Assembly (NCBI GenBank): GCA_949592205.1
Contig: CATIUR010000004.1
Span: 82,931,337-82,995,336, forward strand
Source: Helichrysum umbraculigerum
Lineage: Eukaryota; Streptophyta; Magnoliopsida; Asterales; Asteraceae
DNA length: 64,000 bases
Direction: 5' to 3'
Shown here: positions 1-8,012 of the stretch, one piece after another
How the letters are laid out: every line of letters starts with the position of its first letter
How positions within the stretch are numbered: position 1 is the first letter of the stretch
The notes under the pieces: generated by a model
Databases searched by the model: none
The model's input: the letters and a program-made list of their open reading frames with translations, nothing else
What the model was told of the DNA's origin: nothing
Position numbers and translations under genes: made by a program

Positions 1-2
1 TC

Positions 3-2165
3 TCCAAAAAGTCAAGAGATAGTGATTCTGATCAGGTTCAGAACCCTGGGTTGTATCATGGAAAGTCACATCTTTCGACTGCATCCTCTAGTTCGACAAC
101 TGCACTGTTAGTTGGTGATATTGGTGAAAATGGAGAAATGATTACTGAAGATCTACGCTTTATTTCCTCCTCTAGTGATGAGACAAAGGGAAAGAATTCT
201 GAGAAGTCACCTCAAGAGCATCAGAAGATGCCGATGAGTGTGAAATCTGCTGAACAGCAACTGTCTGTTCTTGCTTCCTTTGTGGCATCATATGAGAATT
301 ACATAGAGGGAAAGATCAATGATCCTGTTCTATTTGACGAGGATTATGAGCAGATAGATCCGGATTATGTTGAGGAATTGGAACTTCAAGAGATGTTAGC
401 ATTAGTTTCAAGAAAAGTTAAAAATTTCCTCAAGAGAACTGGTAGAAAGGTGTTGGGCAATAGATCAGGGTTTGATAAAACCAAGGTCAGATGCTTTAAC
501 TGTCAGGGTATTGGTCGTTTTGCTAGAGAATGCCAAAGACCTAAAGTAGAAGCACAAGGAAAACAAGGTTCGGGAAGTACTCTTGCTTCCAAAGCCTTAG
601 TGGTGAAGCAGTTAGATGGTTCTTATGATTGGCAAGCTCATTCTGAGGAAGTCTTGATGGCCGAGATCGAAGAGACAACTTCTGGATCAGTGTCCTACAT
701 GCGCACTGATATGGAACAGAAAGTAGAGGTTCCTGAGTCTGAAGTGAAGGCAAGTGATGATGACGTGCTATATATGGATTCAATTCCAGATATGAGTCCT
801 GAAGAATTCGTAGCACGCATGGCTGAAGTACAAACTGACAAGAAGAAGGTATGTTTAGATATTCTTAATCTTGCTGATGTTTGTTACTTAGTTACTGATT
901 TACAATCTCAGAATAGTGTCTTAAATGTGTCAAATAGCAATTTGTCATCTCAATTGAATTTGGATAAGGAATCCTATAAGACTGTTAGATCTGAACTTGA
1001 TCAAGCCATTATGGATATTCGTAGATTAAGTGATGATAAACAGGCCTTAAAGGATAAAATTAAGTCTGATGCTTCGGATAGAACAAAACTTAGAGATACC
1101 ATAAGTGAAAAATCTGTTGTCATAGATGGTCTCTATATGAATATCAAAGACTTAAATGAGACAATTGCTAGTAAGGATCAGGAAATAGTGAACCTTAACT
1201 TAAGGTTAATTGAGCAAAACCGTAAACTTGAGAACTATAGGACATCTCAAATGGATAAAATGTTAGATGCTCAACATAGTGTAAAGGACAAGACTGGGTT
1301 AGGTTACAATGATGTATCCCCTTCTTTTAATGCCAATTACACTCCTATTCCTGAAGATTCTGAAATGACAGATGCTAATCCTGAAATTTCAATAACTAAT
1401 GATCAGGAAAAGTTAGAGGCACAGAAGGATTTTATTAAGAACCCTTCATCAGATAATAGTAAGGCTTCTCATTTCACCAAAATACAATTTGTATCGGGTG
1501 GAGTGATTAACGATGCTAAGACTGATGATAAGGTTAATAAGGAACAAATGTCTGAACCTTTAGTGCCTCAGACTCCGAGTGGTAATGCAAAAGTTCCTAA
1601 ATCACGCAAGCAGATGTCATGTTTCAAGTGTCATCAAAAGGGACACGTGGCTTCGTGTTGTCCTAACAAAAAGCCTGAAACACCACATAAGCTTGTGATG
1701 GATGAAAAGACACAGACCGACTCTAGTATGACTGTAGATGGGTTAGATACCAAACCTAAGTTAGGTAATAAACCTGTTAACATTCTTAAAAGAGATGGTA
1801 AACATAGTGTCTCCCCACCTAAACCTAAACGGCCATATACTCAAAGTGATAATTCTGTCCATAAGTCTAGGGATGTGACACCGTCGAGGTTTAGAAATAC
1901 AAGTAGAGGCCATAGTCATTATGAGAGTGGTACTACTTCGCGATCACATGAGTTTAATTATAATTATCATAATAGAGCTCATAATTATGTGCCTAAGAGG
2001 TTCTCCTCAAATTCACCTCTTAAGGCTGATCGTCCACAAACTAAAGCTAATTCGAAAGTAACCAAAGCTCCTGATGGGAAGGATGGTTATTTTAAAGAGC
2101 TTAAGTTTGTTGATGATAAGGGACAAACCAAGACCGTAATGGCTTGGGTCCCTCTTGATAACTGA
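3..2165 (+). CDS. gag: Sirevirus Gag (C-terminal part, 5' truncated by window edge)
   Basis: The frame is open from base 3, so the gene enters from the left and no start codon is visible. Gag forms the cytoplasmic virus-like particle and packages RNA. A first CX2CX4HX4C zinc knuckle lies at about 492-533, but its histidine codon is CGT (Arg) at 516-518. A second knuckle at 1620-1661 is intact. Between them (about 880-1260) is a heptad-rich, charged segment that should form a long coiled coil, typical of Sirevirus Gag. A TQT tripeptide after DEK at 1710-1718 resembles the core of dynein light chain LC8 binding motifs. Sirevirus Gag has been reported to bind LC8-family proteins; binding here is inference. 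The end is basic and Ser/Asn-rich. It stops with TGA at 2163-2165, and pol follows in another frame, so pol is separately expressed or frameshifted. Confidence 0.85.
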   Translation, partial: SKKSRDSDSDQVQNPGLYHGKSHLSTASSSSTTALLVGDIGENGEMITEDLRFISSSSDETKGKNSEKSPQEHQKMPMSVKSAEQQLSVLASFVASYENYIEGKINDPVLFDEDYEQIDPDYVEELELQEMLALVSRKVKNFLKRTGRKVLGNRSGFDKTKVRCFNCQGIGRFARECQRPKVEAQGKQGSGSTLASKALVVKQLDGSYDWQAHSEEVLMAEIEETTSGSVSYMRTDMEQKVEVPESEVKASDDDVLYMDSIPDMSPEEFVARMAEVQTDKKKVCLDILNLADVCYLVTDLQSQNSVLNVSNSNLSSQLNLDKESYKTVRSELDQAIMDIRRLSDDKQALKDKIKSDASDRTKLRDTISEKSVVIDGLYMNIKDLNETIASKDQEIVNLNLRLIEQNRKLENYRTSQMDKMLDAQHSVKDKTGLGYNDVSPSFNANYTPIPEDSEMTDANPEISITNDQEKLEAQKDFIKNPSSDNSKASHFTKIQFVSGGVINDAKTDDKVNKEQMSEPLVPQTPSGNAKVPKSRKQMSCFKCHQKGHVASCCPNKKPETPHKLVMDEKTQTDSSMTVDGLDTKPKLGNKPVNILKRDGKHSVSPPKPKRPYTQSDNSVHKSRDVTPSRFRNTSRGHSHYESGTTSRSHEFNYNYHNRAHNYVPKRFSSNSPLKADRPQTKANSKVTKAPDGKDGYFKELKFVDDKGQTKTVMAWVPLDN

Positions 2166-2819
2166 TGGTATTTTGTGTTCTGTGCAGGAGTATGCTGTGA
2201 ACAAGGACAGCTGGTGGTATGTAGACAGTGGATGCTCGAGGCACATGACCGGAGAAAGAAGTCTACTGAAGGACTTCAAGGAGAGTCTAAAGCAAAAAGT
2301 AAATTTTGCAGGAGATAAAGGAGGAGTAATTTCGGGAAAAGGAAAAGTTTCAAATGGAACTTTGACTCTTGAGGATGTGAACTATGTTGAAGAACTAACT
2401 CACAACCTAGTGAGTGTTTCCCAAGTCTGTGATAAAGGTCATCCAGTTTATTTCAATGAAAAGGAGGCCTTAGTCCTGAAGCCAGGTTTCAAAATTCCTG
2501 ATAAATGGATATTGATGAGGGCGCCAAGGAAGAAGGACATCTATGCTATCAACATGGGTGTTCCTAACTCTTCAATGGTGTCTACATGTTTATTATCCAA
2601 GGCTTCCGAAACAGACGCATTATTATGGCATAGGAGAATGGCACACCTAAACTGGAGAAAGATGAATTATATAACCAAAAATGGTTTGGTTCTAGGTGTA
2701 CCACAAAAACGTTTCGAGTCAGAGGATAAGTGTGTTCCTTGCATGAAAGGAAAGCAGCACAAGAAACCACACAGACCTAAGACTGAAAACTCTATCTCCT
2801 CGCCATTTGAATTGCTACA
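2155..2819 (+). pseudogene. pol: Sirevirus pol, first part (protease and GAG-pre-integrase), cut by insertion
   Basis: This frame overlaps the end of gag by a few bases and opens with TTG, so the true start or frameshift site is uncertain. The aspartic protease signature DSGCSRHMTG is at about 2224-2253 and is typical of plant copia elements. The GAG-pre-integrase zinc region follows: an HxxxxH at about 2629-2646 and CxxC at about 2731-2742, then KGKQHKKPH. Coding stops making sense at 2819, where the Athila-type LTR begins; a few more codons read into the LTR by chance. The reading continues at 13425 after the inserted element and one TSD copy. Protease would cut the Gag and Pol precursors, and the zinc domain belongs to integrase. 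Confidence 0.88.
2815..2819. repeat. Target-site duplication CTACA (left copy)
   Basis: CTACA immediately precedes the TG that opens the inserted LTR. The same five bases follow the terminal CA at 13425-13429. A 5-bp duplication is normal for Ty3/gypsy integration, and it proves the Athila-type element inserted into the copia pol gene. Confidence 0.95.
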
Positions 2820-5218
2820 TGAGGCGCCACCAGCGGTCGGTTAGGAATTAACCTGTCGTTGCACCGACTACTGGCGACGTGTCAGTGGAGTTTTAAATTT
2901 GTAAATGCTGGGGCCTAAGTTTACCAGTGCTAAAGGTGTATAGCAGCAAGTATGACCTAGGGTCGTTCTTTAAAATCAACGGTATTGTGAAACAGAGAAA
3001 TCAAGATGTCCGAATCTAGCTAGTGAAGGTTGTTTTAAAAGCAGTTGGAGGTTTGTTTTTGTTTGTTTTCTAATTTATATTAATAATTAAACTACGCAAT
3101 AAAATAAAATAAAGGGATAGCAGTCAGGATAGAGGGGGTGTTTGTTGTGACTTCGTTAGCCTTGCATTGGGATGATGTTTTGGTTTAAGTTATGAAAACG
3201 TCTTTCTAAAGATTTGTATTTTATTTGTCTTAAGTATTTATGGTGTAAGCACTAGCACCCTACTGATTGATTGCTCAATCAGTATGTCACTGAGTAACTA
3301 GGCTATCATGATTCTGATCGGAGGAGGCTGCTCAACTCTCAACACTGCCCTGTTACGGAACAGTGACCCTTTTTTGGAATACGAAGATTCCTGGGCGCAT
3401 GCATAGAGTAACAGACCCACTAATGGTCCGACCGTTCTTAACACCACAGTGATGCTCAATTGAATAAAACATTTAGGTTTAAGACTTGGTTGGTGTTTGA
3501 TTACTTTCCATCAATGGTTTCGTAGAATCCAGGGGTGATAGACAAATTTAGAATACTCGATGATTCCTCATCTTCCTTTCTGGATTCATAAACTAAGTTT
3601 GTATTTTAGATTAGAGATTCCCCATTTATGATTTAAACCAGCCCTCACTTGTATTTAACCAATAAATCCCTAGTTTATTCACAGTGTACATTACTTGTTT
3701 AAAACAGCATTTCCACGGCTTCAAAACCAAACCATGTTATTTGAACACAGATATTTAATCAGAAGTTTATTCACGGTGTACAGTACGTATAAAGTATTTC
3801 CACAGATCCAAAACCAAAACACAGATAATTAATTACCCCCGATATGACGTCTTATCAAAAGGTTTTAACCACGTTTATTGGTGGAAAGGCGTTAGTTGAA
3901 TATGCGGTTTAAAATCATAGATGGAACGCGTAATCAAAGCACCGAGTTTTCATTTATAATATAATAGTTAGGAACATTAATCCACAACAGATTGTGCCCA
4001 CGACTTTCATAGCTTCCACGTTCCGTACTCCACACATTAGTGATGTTTCCGGCGCTATACAAATGAAAGTCGTATAACGTTACTTCCGTTGTTTCATAAT
4101 GACATCATCCCAATTAACGACTAACTACATCACAACAAACACACAATATAACTACTCACTACGCATAATAACAGATCCTAAATCTAGCATAATAACAATA
4201 GCAATTATCATTATAATAGATAAGGAAAGAAGTAACCGTTAATAAAGCGTAGATTGAATAAACGTTAGAGAAAGAGTACAAGCAGAACCTCCGCAATATC
4301 TTCGACAATATTACAAATAAGCCCCTGAACTATTCCCTACGCTATTACAAAAGTAGTCCCTCCGTTAGTCCCAGTTAAATATTAACTGAGAACTAACTGA
4401 TGCTAACCCTAATTCTAGAGAGAGAAAAAGAAGAGAGAGAGAGTAGAGAGAGAGTGTGTGTGTGAGAGAGAAAGTGAGAGTGAGGAAATGAGTGGAATGA
4501 AGAATGGTGTCTAAAACTTGAAGGAGGTGACCCCTATTTATAGGTGAAGCTTCAAATCATACGTACAAGCGAAACAGCACAGTGTACAAGCAAACGAAGC
4601 ACGAACGGAGACCAATTGGGGTACCAGGGGCCGTATATGGGGTAGGTGGGGCCGTATCCGGTACTGTAGAGGCCGTATACGGTACTGTAGAGGCCGTATA
4701 CGGTGTCCAGGGCCGTATACGGGGTCCGTCGGTCTTCGTTCGTTGCTTAAAACGCCCGTATCTCCTTCGTTATGCGTCCGTTTGACCTGATTCTTACGCT
4801 CACGCTTTCATAATTCCGTTACGCTTCTAATGGTACCAATTTCACAGAAATTGGATGTGTATAGCTCAGGCATAGCCGGAAAGACTTTTAACGATCTGTA
4901 GAAGCCGTATCTCCTTCGTTCTTTATCCAATTTGCATGATTCTTGATTCTCCCGTCTCGTTTTTACCTATTACATCATACCATAAGGTTAGAATATGTTT
5001 ATCATATGGTAAATGAGGGTGTGAGAATTGGTCGTTGTTTATTCGCTCTGTTTTGCTCGTTATTCGGACGTTTTTAGTGGTTTTTGTAGCAACGCCTATA
5101 TTTGGAGCACTTTAGTGAATTTTAGTAAATAATGATTGTTTTGAAATGTTTTCACTAAAGATGTGCCCAAAAAGTGTGGAATATCATACTTAAAAACATG
5201 ACTTTTTGCGTCACATCA
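2820..5218 (-). repeat. 3' LTR of the Athila-type element (in element orientation)
   Basis: It begins TGAGGCGCC and ends CACATCA on the plus strand, and is 2,399 bp long, matching 11026-13424 end to end without net indels. It contains a GA/GT microsatellite near 4421-4485, TATAAATAG on the minus strand at 4534-4542, and GGCCGTATACGG palindromic repeats at about 4627-4720. One repeat is degenerate here (TATCCGG) compared with the other LTR. Confidence 0.93.
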
Positions 5219-5233
5219 AGTTATCCCACACTT
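5219..5233 (-). other. Polypurine tract of the Athila-type element
   Basis: The minus strand reads AAGTGTGGGATAACT directly before the LTR TG. This is the usual Athila/Tat plus-strand primer site. Near copies of the same word occur at about 6741-6754, 6804-6817 and 6866-6878. Confidence 0.7.
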
Positions 5234-7547
5234 AGACGTTGCTTGTCCTCAAGCAACACTCAGCTTTGAAAACATTTTAAAACATTTTTAGAGCGAGTCA
5301 AAAAAAATTTCTAAGAGTTAACACTTCCAGATGCAAATAAGATAGTTTCAGAAATGTAGGGAAAGATAAGATGATCCTTCCTTAAACAAGAAAATATTCT
5401 CTTAGGCATACTTCCAAATCTCATGATCTTGGAGTACACATGGCTAGGCGATCTCACAAAAGGTGGTCACTCAATTCACTCAAAGTGTATCGGGTTTCCT
5501 ATCGATCTAGAACAAATGAAATCGCTCAAATAGCCAGTCATGCAGCACTCATCGTCATAGGCTTGGTCGAGAATCGGATCTCCACCACTTAGGTGAGGAC
5601 GGTGCTAATTATCCCAAGACATTCATGAGGGTTGTAGTGTTTGGTGAGGGTAAAAAGGGTATGGATAGTGGTATTTTTGGGTTGTAAGGGTTTTTCTTAT
5701 CTTAAAACTACTGAGATCATGAACAACTTTATTTAGAACGGAAAAGAGATAGCTGTTTGTCTTCTATCAAATTTTTCTTGCGAGGATGATACTTCGAAGG
5801 ACTTTAGCTTTATTCTTGCGGAACTATTTTTCTTTTCTTTTCTGCTTTTTCTTCTTTTTATTTTCTTTTTATTTTCTTTTTCTATTTTTTTTTTCTTTTT
5901 CTTCTTCAGAACTTCTTTGCCAGAGAATTTCCAAGGATATTTTCTTCTTTTGATTCTTTCAGAAATCCCCTATCTTGATCATTTCGAGCCTTTTCGCGGT
6001 GTCAATTTTACACACCAAGGATTCTCACGAGAGATGACTTTTTGGAGAACACGAAAGGGTAGGATAAGTGAAGTGGACATTCTAAAAGATGTTCTTCATA
6101 ACCTCAGAAATTCTAAGATAAGTTTTGGAGATATTTTGGGAAGTAGGGTTTTACTATGATGGTTTTATGAAACGAAAGGTTTAGGCTCAACGGGGTTTTC
6201 TAGGTGGATTATCGATACTGAAAATGAGCATCGGAGGGGTTTTGGGCTTGAAAAGATATGAGAAAAGGGGTTAAATCCTAGGGAATATCAAGGTCATCTA
6301 ATTGCACCTATACCGCGTACGGTACACACCAATGTGGTCTCGAAGCGTATGTCAAGAGCAAGTTCTAATTCAGAGATGCATGCATCGGCACACACAAGAA
6401 ATGAATAGTGAAGCATTAAAGATGAATGCTTTTAGGCTCAAGATACCTCACTGCAAATAGGGTTGTATGTGCTTCGTCATGCTCCTTTTAGATTATCATT
6501 TCTTACTTAAGAAATTTCTACCTTATTTTCCCTAGATTCCAAAATATCTTACTCATATTTGAAAATAGCTCCTCTCAAAAGATATTATGACTCAAAATAG
6601 TAGAGTTAATCAGGTGATTAGGCTCATACTTTTTAATTTTCTTGAAAAATTTTGAAAAATTTGAGGAACATTTTCTGAGTTTGCTATTTCGGACATTAAA
6701 GATCATTAAAAACTAACCAAGGTATTCTATACCTGCTATATCCCACACTTAGAGGAACATTGTCCCTAATGTTCTCTTGAGTTGAGATTTACTGAAAGTA
6801 AAATCCCACACTTAGAGTTTGAACATGTAAGAAAATGTTTCTCAAGTGTTTGTTTTGGGCTGGAATCCCACACTTAGTGATAAGCTTAGGATAGAGTATA
6901 GATTACTTTAACAAACTAACAAAGAAAATAATATACAGAATCATAATCAAAAGAGGGTAAAGGGTAAGGACACTCCCCAGATAGCGAGCTGCAATGAAGC
7001 TGAGAATCTGAATTTGCTGAAAAGAGATGTTGCCAGGATCTTTTTCTGCATCCATGAAGAGCGTCTCGGCTTCAAGCGTCATGCTATTTTTCTTCATCCA
7101 GTATTCTCCTTGTGAATCAATCTCGTAAGTGTGAACACGTTGGTCGTACCATTTTTACAAACTCAATATATTTGCAAATGAAAAGATAAATCACTGTCTC
7201 AGAATTTGAAAAGATGTTTTCTACTACAAATCAGTTTTATAAAACATGTATTTTTAAACGAGTTTGAGCATAATGCATAAAAGTAGTATGCAAGTACCTC
7301 AAATGCTCGAAACACATGAATTACCAGTTTTAACTTGATTTCCTGTTTTCTGAGACGAGTGGTTTATTTGCAAATGAGTTGTAATATCAGAAGGTTTTAT
7401 AAATCATTTAAGCACGACCAAGTGTGAAGGATAGTCAGAGATCTTCTTCACTCATTGACACGTTTCTATCTACACGTCTTATTCCACGGGTTGCCTCCCG
7501 AGAAGCGCTGCTGTTAGAGTCGAGAGCTCGACTTTACTCCTTTGAGT
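5234..7547 (-). other. Long 3' noncoding region of the Athila-type element
   Basis: No convincing coding sequence is present in 2.3 kb; short open frames lack recognisable domains. It holds three extra copies of the PPT-like word (minus CTAAGTGTGGGAT), a T/C-rich tract of about 90 bp at 5823-5915 that is polypurine on the element strand, and a conserved motif at 7488-7508. Athila/Tat elements usually carry long 3' regions, sometimes with an env-like gene; none is recognisable here. Confidence 0.6.
7488..7508 (-). other. Conserved Athila/Tat post-coding motif
   Basis: The minus strand reads GCGCTTCTCGGGAGGCAACC plus one more C. A GCGCTNNTNGGGAGGCAACCC block just after the coding region is a hallmark of Athila/Tat-type elements as I know them. 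Here it starts 39 bases after the stop codon. This shows that the coding region ends where pol would normally end, with pol missing between. Confidence 0.6.
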
Positions 7548-8012
7548 TTAGGTGTACGGGAAGGAGCTCCCAGGGCGAGTGATGGTACCATTATGAGCCC
7601 TGGGTTGTGGGAAAGAGTATCGCGGAGGATAGATCCTTTGGAAGTGGCAGGCCATGGTTGAGATTAGATCTAGCGGTTCCATGGTATCCACTTTGAAGTT
7701 TTGAAGTTGTTCTGAGGCTGCTCTAGAAAGACTTAGTAATCCTTGCGTGATGTAATCAACTGTTTTAGTGATTGGCCCATTGGGATCAATCTGCCTTGTG
7801 TTTCTTGTCTTGATCACTTCCCTACTCGGATACCTAAGTCTGAAGGAGTCCATAAATTCTAGTAACTTAAACTTCAGATCTTCGAATTCTTCACCATGAG
7901 GATCTCCTTCGAATACAGCTGTAGCCTTGCACAAGCCTTTGATTAGCTGGTGCTGATGCAGGGTGAAAGGAAAACCAGAGTTTTTGAAAATATGAATCAT
8001 TTTGTTGAATAT
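7548..8012 (-). pseudogene. C-terminal extension of the Athila-type polyprotein beyond an in-frame TAG
   Basis: After the TAG at 8013-8015 the same frame stays open for 154 codons to TAA at 7548-7550. There is a Met 5 codons in (7998-8000). The sequence is mostly helical in character, with a Pro-rich end, and resembles nothing I recognise. Because frame and composition carry on across the TAG, the parsimonious reading is one longer polyprotein broken by a single nonsense change (for example CAG to TAG). Programmed readthrough or re-initiation at the Met are alternatives. I see no known readthrough context after the TAG, where ATA follows. Confidence 0.55.

Noticed and set aside
5917..7097. 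Short frames in the Athila-type 3' region (5917-6159 plus, 6903-7097 minus)
   Set aside because: Low complexity, wrong strand or no domain; composition is like the surrounding noncoding DNA.
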